From Varroa destructor (Eukaryota; Arthropoda; Arachnida; Mesostigmata; Varroidae), in the NCBI RefSeq assembly GCF_002443255.2, contig NW_019211454.1, forward strand, positions 13,676,481 to 13,740,480: a stretch of DNA of 64,000 bases. The letters are read 5' to 3'. The notes under the pieces are model-generated. The model did not search any database. It was not told the origin of the DNA and saw nothing but the letters and a program-made list of their open reading frames with translations. Below, in pieces: positions 39,469-51,938 of this stretch. Positions within the stretch are counted from its first letter, which is position 1; each line of letters starts with the position of its first letter. The translations under genes were made by a program, and so were the position numbers.

Positions 39469-39688
39469 AGACTCACAAGCCTACTGGTACGATTCGATAA
39501 GAGGGGCAATAGATCTCTTGACCTGATACTACATCTGCTGCTATAATGGGGTACTGCAGCAGCCCATTTCCAGCTTTCGAATTCCTCAGCCCCACTTGAT
39601 ATGATCGCACGACGCAACTGTTGAAAGACGTCAATGGCCGTTGGATCAACTCCGCCGAACACCACTAGGCTACTCGAAAAATCCGGAG
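39469..39688 (-). CDS. Candidate upstream exon with tandem donors
   Basis: The acceptor is GCTTTCGCTTCTGTTCCAG. Only one frame is open; it has two leading bases and reads SSSLVVFGGVDPTAIDVFQQ followed by LRRAIISSG and on to SNRTSRL. Two donors overlap at the 3' end: GTGAGT after 39477 and GTAAGT after 39469, 8 nt apart and so in different frames. Only the second keeps the frame to the 37.7-kb and 33.35-kb candidates. I do not recognise the protein segment. Confidence 0.42.
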
Positions 39689-39971
39689 CTGGAACAGAAG
39701 CGAAAGCAACAACAGGGTCTGCTGCACGTGTATACTTGGCACGCCCGTAAATGACCCTAACTTCGAATAACGAGGTAGTGAATTACCTGCTGCACAATAA
39801 TAATAAAACCACTACACTCTTCCAAGAAGGCGCATTCCCACCCTGGATTGTTTGGGCCGTAACGGAGGCAACAAAGAGCTAGCGCTAGGGCTGGCATGTT
39901 ATTCCAACGCGTGCGATTTTTGTGGTCAGCTAGGTTGGCATGTGCAAATGAGTCCTGCATGATTCTGCCGC

Positions 39972-40013
39972 TAATAGACTATGAGGTGCTGACAAGCACC
40001 TCATAGTCTATTA
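39972..40013. repeat. Perfect 19-bp hairpin with 4-nt loop
   Basis: Arms 39972-39990 and 39995-40013 are exact reverse complements around GACA. There is no mismatch or wobble. It is not close to a candidate exon end, and no T-run follows that would suggest a terminator. Confidence 0.95.
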
Positions 40014-41556
40014 TGACTCAAGCACCTCTGTCGTCTACCAAACATATCAAGTTTTCATTCTTCGTCGATCGAAACATTTCAAGATTTTTATGATTCTGTT
40101 AATAGTCACGCAGTAAGCCAGTATTTAAAGGTCCATTGAATTGTTTAATTATTCATAAATTTGAAATAAAATGAATTTATTGCAAGTGGAGAAAAACTGA
40201 AAGATCCAATACAGCAATATCTATATTTTGTTGAAGAAGGTTTACTAAGACTTTTTTACGCATGAGCCTTCAAATCTGCTGTCAGACCCGTTAGTTGTCT
40301 CCTGTTTAGGTATACAGTCTTTTCTCTTTTTCATTCTGGAACACCTAAGCTATATGCATTCTAGGCCGAAATACTAGGAGCTCAATTCAATCACTTAATG
40401 CCAGAACGGAGAAGGTTTAATGCGTCCATCAAATTATCTCTCTCAACGACGATGTACCCAAAACTAGGAGGAAATATTTTTTAATGTCCGAACAAGCCTT
40501 CTTGTGCAGGGCGACAGGGTAACAAACTGAACTTCGTATGAGGAGAACTACGCTAGGTATTATTACGTTTTCATCCTATGTCTGGCTCGCATTGTGCGAG
40601 TATTGAACAGTGTCTCAATTATTCCCGAGGTCATCGCAAAGATACAGTGCCGACAGCGGCAAACCAAAGAAACATAATCTTGGAAAAAATCAAGTTAAAT
40701 AATCCCTGGCAGCAACGCTGTAAACCCACTCCCGAGCCGTTCTGTTGACCGAGACCTTAATGATCATCTCAATACATATGTAGAGAGAAAGAGAAATTGT
40801 TCAAATAGTAGGGCAGATGAAAACCAGGGAGGGGAATAGGCAGAGCGCGCAATACGTCTAGAACCAGCCTTAGCGGTATTGACGAGATCCGCTACGAATC
40901 GAAAACAGCAGAGCAAGCAAGAGGTCATGCAAACGGACCCTCCAAAACAGTAGAAAAGTACAGCAGAGCGAAAAGTCCGGCACGAGGAGCACCGAATCCG
41001 ATGGCTGGTTGCAATCAGTTATAAATCAGTTATAGAAAAAAATACGAGATGGAAGTTGAAAATAGAGGCGTCTCTGAGGGAAGTACTAAGCGTAAGAGAG
41101 ATGTGACCGTGAGAACAGGGCCGATAGAGATGATGTTCCTAGCGATGTACTCAAAAAGGAGCCGTGCGTGTTCAACTCGTATAGCACCTATTTTCTACTA
41201 GCCAATAGGCGAGCACCGAGCTTGTTCTACATTTTCGCAGCCGATGGCGTGTAGGCCATCCACCGCCGCTAGTCTAAGCATTTAGACGATTCGTATCATT
41301 CAGTTTTAAATAGAAGGACATGAAATATTAATAATAGTTGAATAGCTGAATCTTAGATGACAAATAAGGGCCAATGTGAGTGCCCCGTGCAGTACATGCT
41401 GTGCACGCACCGTCTGAGGCACGATTATTATTGGAGTGGTATCGAATAGAGATCACCTGCAGTTCTTATTATCTATATGCATATAACGGTTAATTGTTAC
41501 AACAATGTAATTTCTTTACAAGCTATACCGAACCAAAAATTTAGATCGAGAACGCT

Positions 41557-41596
41557 GTTCATATGGTAAGTGTAGGGCAGCCCTTACCATATGAAC
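41557..41596. repeat. Perfect 14-bp inverted repeat with 12-nt loop
   Basis: GTTCATATGGTAAG at 41557-41570 pairs exactly with 41583-41596. The loop contains a further small inverted repeat, AGGGC-A-GCCCT. Confidence 0.95.
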
Positions 41597-42432
41597 CCTT
41601 GAGATGAGCTTGAGTATAATTGGTTGTTATAGATCAGCACGAGACAATGGTCTTTCTCTCTACACACAAATTCGATTGGTGCTTTGAATTCATAACACGC
41701 ACAATCCACTTTTAGTAGGTATTCCAGCGCGTTTGTAATAGATAACAAAACAACGCTTAAGGTCATTTGTCCTATATCAAACTTCATGAGTTCTCCATGC
41801 CTTGAGGTCACGTGTCCATACTAACAGAACGCCATTTGCAGAGCATACGACAAAATAGTATATTATAAGTTTACACTGCGCCTTCATCCGCGGGAGAAGG
41901 CTTTTCTATAGTCTTTTGGAGTAAGGTACTGGAGAGCTTCAGAGCGTGCAGCTAACAAGGTTCTAGTAAGATTTGAAAAAAAAAAAACAGTGGAAACAAC
42001 ATTAGGTTCGTTTACGATTTAAGGCCAGATTATTTGGTAAATGTTTAAAAACAACAAATCACGCATGCCAAAAACCCTGCCTGTAAGCTCATTCTATATT
42101 GCACGCGTAAGGTTTTTTTTCGGGCCATTGTGAAAAGCAATTTGGATTACGTTCAAGGCTACAGCGTAGTCGGATTTTCTCTCGAAGAAAAGAAATGCGC
42201 AGCAACGACTAAGCAATTTTCACACGATACGTCATATACGACGTTCTCTCCTTTCGTCCTACCTCTGAGCACCGCTATCCGGCACAGGACACTGGACTGC
42301 GTTGGCAGCGACGAGTAAAAAAAAACAGGTGGCCTGAGCGCACGCAAAACAATGGAAGCCACTAGCATTACACTGGAGTCGGATGCTTCTATCCACCAAC
42401 CACAATTCCACAAACGCAGTGCAGACAGACAC

Positions 42433-42446
42433 GGGGGGGGGGGGGG
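42433..42446. repeat. Poly(G), 14 bases
   Basis: The longest G homopolymer in the window and a likely place for assembly or length error. Confidence 0.95.
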
Positions 42447-45400
42447 TCGAACGGTCGATTTCCGTAGCAAAAGCAGCGGCAAAGAACATGGTAGACACGG
42501 AACAAGTAGCTGACAATTGATAACACATCGAATCGAAGCCCGACTGAAACTACTGTTTACTTATCGTTCTCTTTTCAACGTGTGACAAATGAATCCAGAT
42601 TTTATTTGATGGGCTGTTTCTAATACCGCATCTAAACAAAAGCATATATTTTTACGGTCATTTTTTACATGTCCTACAAATTTCTTTTGGCTGTAACGAT
42701 CACTCACTGCAATTATATATTCAATATACTAATAATTTTCGAAATCTCATTCGGTTAATTTTTGAGGCTTTAAGGTACTAGTTAAATTACTGCTCCAATG
42801 CGCTCCGTACCGAAAAAATTTTGAGCGGAGTTCAGTCTCGGGCTGATAGCAGGCCAATAAATGTGAGGACTCAAACGGGCCAACAAGTACAAAAGGTGCA
42901 AAGAGGCACAGAATGTCTCTTTGAAAGGAATTGGTGGAGGTTTATTTGGATTTATTTTGGAGTTATATTAAATATTAATATTCTACTTCTTAAAGCAGTC
43001 GTCAAATTCTATGTCTATACGATCTAGATGTATGGCATCGTACGACCATTCTAGTTAGTTTTGGAGCCCTTTAAATTTCAGTTTTATTCAAGTTCTTACT
43101 GCTTGTCGCCTGGGGATCTGTCTTGGAGTTTTCGAGGCCCGCTTGAGGCATGGCAATGGCGTCGATCTCGGGAAAAAAGGTTTATAATATCAGCAGAGGT
43201 TCATCCTGCGTGGATGCATTGGGTAGCAGCTGATCTTCACTCGACTACCGAAGAGAACACATTGTCGATCGCGACAATAAACTTGCAAAACGAAAGGGCT
43301 TTCTTGCGGCACTAATTATAGCTAGTGAGCGTATGCTTATTACGACAGCAGCTTGCCTTATCGGTGACCCTATATATCGTTATACACGGCCGGTAAACGC
43401 TTTGTCTTTTTTAGAGATTATATCAAGTATTACAGAACTATGTATATTTTACTGTGTACGTGATATAACTCTAATAGAATCGCAGGCCCACTGCTGCCTA
43501 ACTTCTCTTAGGAGCTAGCATATTACGCTGCCATTTTCAATCACTAAAAGTTACAGATTGCTTTGTTGAACGTTATAACGTTCATGATCAATGCATACGT
43601 TGGTATTAACCAATTACGGGTGGCTCAACGCTGCAAAGGTCAGAACCGATCGGAAATGATGAATAACATTGGCCTGTTTGGAGGACGCCAGATCAGATGA
43701 ATCCTTTGAACAATTTGACCCTTCTTCTATAATAATAAATAGACTTCATATGTGGCATACCGTACAGAGAGTTTTACGCACTCTTCTTAGTAGAGCGATG
43801 CCTGACGCTCGGCCTAAGTAATGGTTTGTTAATGATCGGCTGCCACTCTGATGATCTCAATAAGCCGATATACCTTCGTCGACTTTTCCGCCACTTTACT
43901 ACATATTTATGCCGTGTCTAACAGCGCCAAAATAGAATTATGGGATCGTAGCTATTTTTCTTCAGTTTCAGTCACTTCCGGCACAGCCTGAACGGCATTT
44001 GCTAAATGATAAAACTAAAAGAATAGAATTGAAATTCGATGGCAACACCCAAAGGGCGGCAGATGCTAACCTGAAACAATCTACGATGCCTAATTGCTAA
44101 CCTCTACACTTGAAATTTTACGTATAAGGTAACCGTTAAGCGTTACGTTAGACGAGTGGCCTTCAAGAATAGCAGACAAATACATCCAATAGTCAATCTG
44201 AATGAAGGATGAGGACTTGTTCACGCGTGCCGTTAATTGGCGATGCTCTCGAACGTACGCTGGACTTGCAATACAAAAACACATGATTTCGATATTGGAT
44301 TATTGTTGAAAAGCGTAGCACACATTGTCTAATAAACTTCGTCCAAGATGAAACATCCTCATGCAGAAAAACTGTGTTGGAGTGTGTGAACAAGTGAGGT
44401 ATTTCCTTATCTTTCTAACTATTCATTGGTTTTTTAGAGTAACCTAAAAATGTTCTGTATGTTGGTAGATGATTATTTATTAGAACAGTATTATACCGAA
44501 ACAGGTATGGGATATTGTTGGATGGGACCCGTCGCTTTAGGCCTGTTGGCCGAGTTTGTTTGGGCTCGTTTTCGAGCCGGAGGACGCCGATAGAGGTCGC
44601 GATGACGTCGATAGAGGTAATCGCTAGTAAAGTCAAATTGAGTATAGCCCATCAGCAAAGCTAAACATCCCAGTTACTGCTGACCAGTTTCTCGTAGTCG
44701 GGTGTCCTTTATGTAACCTAAATCTAGTAACTTTAATTCGAATCACTTTAAAAATCATCGTATGGCTTACTCTCGGATAAAGGAAATGTATTGATGAATA
44801 TAAGTTAAAACCAACGATTTTGGTAACGAGTTATATGTATATACAGAAATAACATTGAGGCTAATAGATTTCATCTAAATTAGCTGTAACCTCTGTCAGA
44901 AAAGACAGAGAGAGGAGGAGGAGGACGAGCCTACACCGGACCGGCTGGATTAAGGCCACTTCGTCGTTTTTTTTTTTGCCAAAAAAAACTCTTGTCTTAC
45001 TTTTGAGATGCACGCGATAAAAATCAGCTATTTGCGAGAGCTATGTATTTTTTTTTTTCGAATATTTGCTTAATTATCACTATTCCACCACGGTTTTGTC
45101 CTTCTTCTAACAGCTTCCAAAAACAGGTATCAAACGATCCTTATTGGCGATCATATCGGCAAGTTGTAATGAGACTCTATGGGACGCTGTATTTCAGGTC
45201 TGGGAAGCGGCAATATACATACGTATACCTGCAGTATATGTCGCGGAATGTTATGCCACATGCTACACACTTCTGCGATCATGGTGACATAACGTAGTGT
45301 TCATGGCTTGTATTCACTAGCTTATATTGGTCAATTTTTCTCCCTTCAACTTCACGGATTAACATGAAAGTTATGTACTCTGAAATCTTTTTCCTCTCTC

Positions 45401-45686
45401 GTACGATCTCAGTATGCCTTATGACCTGACATTGACTGGTCTAAACATACAGTTACCACTGTACAAAGTGTTTACGTCGCTCTGCGCTCTCAATTCAATT
45501 AACGGATCGTGAATATGTTTAACATGCGTCATTTCGATTGGTCCATTTCAGTATTTCGAGCTATTTAACGAGTTCGTTCAGCCGGAGCGGGCAATGCCCA
45601 TGTATATTCTTGATTTGTTAATATTTGCCATGGCAGTCCGGGGCCAGATGCTTTTGTGTCGGGTTCTAGACAAATCGCTTTACCAG

Positions 45687-45716
45687 TATATATATATATA
45701 TATATATATGTATATA
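45687..45716. repeat. (TA)n microsatellite
   Basis: About 12 TA units, then TGTATATAC. Confidence 0.95.
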
Positions 45717-46898
45717 CACGCTTTGTCTAAAGAAATAGTAGACTCGTGCTATTTGTTTAAGGGGCTTTTTAGTTTTGCAATGTAAGTCTGTATTACGATC
45801 GTTCGTAACGCGGGAACTTCCACGTGGACCAACCAAGATATTACGTAACAGTAGCACTCCCGCTTGCTAAACGAATTGAGTAACTTTTTGGTTGACTTAA
45901 CAATCCACAGACGCCTGCTTTAGGCTGATCTACTAATTGCTTGTTACCACGTTTTTTAACGCTGAGTTCATAGACCTCAAACCACGCATCATTCCACTAC
46001 TGGGTAAGCTCGTTGATTGCTTAGTTGACTCTATGCGAAATGCGAGGGCATTGCACGATTACGTATGATTAAGGCCCCGTTGACATTTAGGGCTAGGACC
46101 ATTGCGAATGCATGCATCGTATCCTATTAGGCACTCGAATAGATGATGCATGATTCAAGCGACGCGGACGATACGGTCGCAGTTCCCGATCCGATACTGT
46201 TATTTCAACACGCGTCACTTGACACATCGTTTAGTCGTCTCGGCATAAATCTACCGCTGTAACACTACAGGAAATAAATGTCACGGTCGCGTCAAACACT
46301 TGCCCATCTTTATCGGACCTAAATATTAACTTTTGTTATTTCATCATGAAAAAAGTCAAAACACTAGACTAGTACGTATGTGCACATTATGCTATGTATC
46401 ACCTCAGGAATCGTCGTTTACGTCGTTAAATCTACATCTGTAGATCTGTACATCTGAGACGAGGCATCAAATTAAACAATGACAATTCGGATTGGTCGAT
46501 TTCTCATTAAAGAAATATGGTATTCCATGTCATAAAGGGTGAAAGTTGAAGTTTTAGATTAAATGTAAATCGTTTGTAGTGAGTAGATAAAAAGCTGCTT
46601 TAGGTGAACTCAATGAAGTCAAAGTATACGCCAACGATATTGGGTTCATTAGTATAACATGACTTGAAATCATGCCGTTGTAGCTGATTATAAAGATCCA
46701 TTTATCATTCATTTGTCGGAATATGAAACGCCCAATACTGAGACATCAGTCGGGGGTTAGGGATTGTCGTTGAAATACAGACGACGCTGTTAGCATTGGT
46801 TGGGCTGCGGACAACGACACGAATCGACGACAAGCCATCCTCGAGAGAGCTTCGTATCGTTAATTAAACATTAAAAATGGGATTTGTAATATGTGAAT

Positions 46899-47275
46899 GG
46901 GGTGTGTGTGTATGTGTGTGTGTTTATGTGAGTATGTGTTTGCGTGTATGTGTGTGTGAGTGTGTGCATGTGAGTGTGTGTCTGTGTTAATGTGTATGTG
47001 AGTGTTTGTGTGTGTGTGTGTTTATGTGAGTGGGCGTCTGTGTGTGTGTGTGTTTATGTGAGTGGGCGTCTGTGTGTGTGTGTGAGTGTGTGCATGTGAG
47101 TGTGTGTCTGTGTGAATGTGTATGTGAGTGTTTGTGTGTATGTGTGTGTGTGTTTATGTGAGTGGGCGTCTGTGTGTGTGTGTGTATGTGTGTGTGCGTG
47201 AATGTGTGTGTGTGTCTGTGAGTGTGGGTGTGTCTAGTGTGAGTGTATGTATGGGCGTGTGTGTATATGTGTGTG
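46899..47275. repeat. GT-rich compound minisatellite
   Basis: About 375 bp is almost entirely G and T on the plus strand, a degenerate (GT)n with interspersed A and C. A longer unit is duplicated: GAGTGTGTGCATGTGAG occurs at 46958 and 47084, and TTTATGTGAGTGGGCGTCTG occurs three times (near 47021, 47053 and 47153). The period is about 126-132 bp. Confidence 0.9.
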
Positions 47276-48438
47276 GCCTATGCTAAAACAAACACAGGAG
47301 GGAAAAATGCATACTTGTACCGCAGCCTTTTCTAATCGTTTATGTCAATGGAGGGTCGGTTAAATTAAATAACTAACGATGGCGGAATAGATTGCCACAC
47401 AACGCGCTGCATACATGCATGCATGCACATCGTGCTGATGTGAGAATCATATCGCATTGTTGCATTAAGCGGCCGATATTCGTCGGTGTCTCTGTTTGAA
47501 AGTGCGTGTACAGCATTTGAGAACAATCAAAATATCACACGGCCTTTGACACGCTTGGCCATTGTAAACAAACGCGAAAGTCCGAGTCCTTCTGTCGTAG
47601 CTACCAGAAAGCTGTTGGCAGCACGAAGCCAAAGAGAACATGTCGACAAGTAAAAAATAAGCGCATTTCACCGAACGCTGACGAATTACGTTTACTCTTG
47701 CTTGTAGGCTCATTGTTTATGTCGTAGTGGTCTGCTCTCAGTGTCAACTGCCATACGTAAGAGAATATGTAGCATATTTAGTTTTTATCAGTAGAGATAT
47801 TCCTTGGTTAGGCGTATCTGATTGCGGAAGTACGTCATTCGGTGGAGCGAAGCTAACGAAGTCTACTTTTTCCAAATTTGGATCAATCAATAATTTTTCT
47901 TCGTTCAACGTATGTTATTATTGCAAAAAAATTCGTGCCATTTTGAAGTGATCGGAAAATATAATTATAGTCACAATCTTCTTTATCCACACAGGTTGTA
48001 TAATTATATCTATTGTCGGCAGCACTAGAAACAGCTATCCTCTAATCTCTGTTGATCAGAAACGTCGCTGCTTAAACAGCCACCGCTCTAAGAAAAAGAC
48101 GAAAAAGCCCAATAAAAATCATCGTTCGGCCTGGTGATGCCGGCAGCATGGATAGCGAACATATATATGAATATAAATATACTCGATGCATATATCAGCA
48201 GCGTGATCCTCGTTAAATTGTGCGATTATATTCCAGCAAACTGGTTTTTTCATTGTAGTTTTTTTTTTCCAGCTAGCTAATATAGCAACTAAATCGATAA
48301 AGGGCTCTTAAAAAGAGTAGATTTATGCTCCTCGCCTGATCCTAGCTTTAACTCTCATTCATAAAAAATGAATTCTGTGATCTAAATCTAAAAATGTTAC
48401 ACGATCCAACAAAAGACTTTACATCTACAGCTAACTAA

Positions 48439-48467
48439 AATATATATATATATATATATATATAGAG
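48439..48467. repeat. (AT)n microsatellite
   Basis: About 14 perfect AT units. Confidence 0.95.
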
Positions 48468-49698
48468 CTATACGGAGTCGCACCGAGCAATCTTCAGATA
48501 TTGACAACGTGAAATCAAGCTCGAATCCGCTCCGACATAAACCGGTTTAATCAACAGTATCACCTCTGATATTATACATCAAAAGTCATCATTGGCTTTA
48601 TTGTTCGATCTGAATTCGTTGACTGGTTTGCTTCGATAGATCGCAGTTGTCTCTTTGATAACCTACAGAAAAGGGTAAACAACTGCGGTGTTAATATCGT
48701 CGTCGGATCACGTTCCATTGGCAGACCTTAAGCCCCAGAAGCACGCAGAGGCGACAGATACGCGGTGTATATGACACATATTTGACTCAAGCCGTTAGTA
48801 CTCCGATATCAGTAATAACAGAGAATCGTATAGCGTACTTTGCGGAGAGGAGTACGCCTTTTATTAGCTATGTGCCCCTGAGGCGCTACTAATCTCGACG
48901 GAGAATCATTACCTCATTATCCTAGTTGAAGTCATCTTCTACTTACCCAATATACCATACAGTTAATCGACTTTACTGACTGGTTTGTATTTTGTCTGAG
49001 TTGATAGGTCGTTCGCTGATACTCCTTGCTCTGTTACGACTTACCGAATAGGCTAGTAATCACCTAAAGCAACGACATAAATTAAACTAAAACCAATGAA
49101 TTTTCTACACGATTTATAATAAACTCTTCTAATACAATAGTATCCTTCTGCTTCAGGGATACGAACGCGACATTCGTTGGCAGGCGTTGCTCACTTCGCC
49201 ATCGACAACCCCATAAATTCCCACCAGCAGAAGTCCCAGCCCCGTAATTATCTCGAGACAATAGTCGCGTTTTTTGATAGACGTGTAGCGGTGCCACAGA
49301 CCCCTGCTAGTACGCCAACTGCCTCCTGCCATTTTTGCTTTTCAGTTTTTTATTCTCTGCTGATATTGTCCCGTAGCGAGGAGCAATTGTACTGGCCACG
49401 GTCCCTTCGTTATACGTTTATTGGGGTGCCACCTTGTATCTCTAATACCACATCCACCATTGTTACAATAAGGCATTTATTACTTTTCCTATGTCTTAGT
49501 AGGCTCCGGCCGGAGCTAATTGCCTCTCGCAGTGTTCGTATCCGTAAAAACGTGAAATAAGCCAGTGCCTTGATAGCGAAAGTTTCCAGGTAAATACAGT
49601 ATTGCGAGTTCATTGACTGCAGCTTTAATTACCTAACTGGGTAAAAGTAGAAAGCCTCTATCTGTTGATCTAGTGTCATCGTGCTGGTTTGATAAAGC

Positions 49699-49737
<39 letters not shown>
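49699..49737. repeat. Compound (TA)n(CA)n microsatellite
   Basis: A TA run passes directly into a CA run. Confidence 0.95.
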
Positions 49738-50327
49738 CTTAAAGTTGACGACGATAAAAGCTTGTTTAATAGGTCAGAAAAAAAGGCTTGTACGTTAAGG
49801 ATTAAAAGGACTGTAGAAGTTGATTATTCGCAGTGTTGTTTTCAAATTATTATGGAAACGAACATTCTGAGAGGTTCAGTATATAGACGTCAAGAGCTTT
49901 TAGCCTTCGGACGAAATACAATACAGTCATAGACTCTTAGAAAAGGCATCAATTTGCTGTTGAATACGATGCGAAATAGTGCAAGAACGTTTTCTTCTGG
50001 GCCTGCTTTCGATAGAAAAGTTGATAACGCCTTGGTGCCTTCAGTTGAGATTATATGAGAATGACCAATTGAAAAGAACAACCAATATAGAAAGGAAACA
50101 CAGAAGATCTGTTTGTATAGCGTTGAATGCAATCAACGTCTCTAATGATATGAACAGTATCTAAATGTGATTTTCGCAATAAACATTACACAGGATTGAA
50201 TTGCCTCCTGTTACTTAGTAAACAGATGCTTTCTTGTTCACTCCACATTGTCGAGACGCGTCACATGTTGATGACGAAGATGACAGAGAAAAACAAAAAC
50301 AAGAGACCCTTTTCGGTTGAAAAAAGA

Positions 50328-50329
<2 letters not shown>

Positions 50330-50358
<29 letters not shown>
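50330..50358. repeat. (TA)n microsatellite
   Basis: About 14 perfect TA units. Confidence 0.95.
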
Positions 50359-50362
<4 letters not shown>

Positions 50363-51867
50363 CGATTTATGAGCTTTTATATTTGCATTCTATGCAAGAG
50401 TCCTGGTTAGAAGTAAAACTCTATTGACAAGGAACAAATGTGTTAATGCTGATAATTTTTTTCTTACAGAATAGATTGATTGATCATTTAGATAAGTCAG
50501 TTACACCGACAGAATGCCCAAAATTATTTTAATTTAAATCAGTTCTTCTCAATCTGCAATTAAGCGCTGGAAAATTCCGTTCGGATCAGCTACGGTTCTG
50601 GTTATTACGACAAATTTAAATGATTACTTAAGCACACAAGCTCTATAATTTTGTTATCGTAACTATAGATAATAGTAACAAATAAAGGCCCGTCTGGTGA
50701 TTCAGCTGTAACTATGTAACAAAGTATTGATAGGCATATCACGGGTTCAGGGTAACATTACATGACAGCCTCCTCGCTCTATCACGCTTCATTTATAATA
50801 AGAAGTCAGCTGTTCAGTTGTCTTATTAGCGGAATGGGGCCCTACCTAAAACTATCGTATACGACCTGATGTGGGCCGTGAGTTCTGGTGACGTCAAATC
50901 TACAGTATTACGACATGCGCGAAAATCATCGCCTTCATGAGACAACAGTCACTGTAATTAACTTATCAGACATGTCCATAATTTGTACATCTGGCGGAAA
51001 TAAAGAAAGGTCTATTGCACAGATGTTCCGCGCACATCCGTGTGAGTTTGACGCATCGCATTTCTTGTGTCGCAAGTAAAGGAACGATAGAGACGCGCTA
51101 GCTTCTATGGCGTACTTATTTTAAAAGGTCCTCATTTAAGCACGCAAATACTGTAGAACATGTTGATGGCAGAATTTGATTCAGGGACGTATGGCCTTTT
51201 TCAGATACTGGCCTTAATGGCCGCGCTAAACCAAGGTTTCGCCATTCTGTTTGCGGCGCTAATTAATAATGAAATTAAACACTCTTTTACGAAAATCGGC
51301 TCTGGTGAAATAGACCAAGATGGGAGTCGCCCTTGAGGTCGAAGTTAGCACTTGACGGCAAACAAAAAAGAAAATGCCCGTAGTTAAGAGCTGTACACAC
51401 TCCTGTATCTGCTGCTAACTGAAACCGGTTCGACGCGGCTAACCAGCAGCTTCGATGCAGTATGATGACGTTTATATTTCCCACAGTTCCCATGGTAAAT
51501 GGTTCTGTTGGCCAAACCAACTCAGCACAACACGAATAGCACGTTTTCCATATTGATGATTGTCATTATCAGCAGTAATATGTAAGTACACTACAATAGC
51601 ATCAAGTATATTATAAAGCTAGTGCTAAAGCACTTAACGGACAATATCAGGTACTTCGTCCCGCTATAAGTGCTTGATTTTACCCTATACTCATCCGAAA
51701 ATAAGGACAAGATGGCTAATGGTACATGCATTGCGTCAGGTCATACATTTGGGCGCTTTTTTGGGGGCTTACAGATCGGTGTTTTTTGTCGGTCACACAA
51801 ACTACTTCCTCAATCGAGTTTTCTAATCTGCATACTGTAACGGGATTGGCACCTTCCGTATAATTAG

Positions 51868-51938
51868 AGAAAAATCTCAATTATTCTGTCACCTCCTGCT
51901 TCGGCCGCTCATGCGTGCTCTGCTGAACGTAGATCTAT
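51868..51938 (+). CDS. Very tentative plus-strand exon
   Basis: This 71-nt segment lies between CCGTATAATTAG and a good donor, GTAAGTATAC. It is open in phase 0 with two bases left, matching the phase of 61252-61422. It reads ISIILSPPASAAHACSAERR. If the minus-strand extended transcript is real, this exon would lie inside one of its introns. Support is only splice-site quality and phase. Confidence 0.15.

Larger units (their letters stand above)
40014..51867. other. Non-coding stretch without supported exons
   Basis: Contains the 41.56-kb foldback, poly(G), the GT minisatellite and several TA microsatellites. Isolated donor-like sites (for example minus strand near 48945 and 49050) have no coding exon attached. 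Confidence 0.5.
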
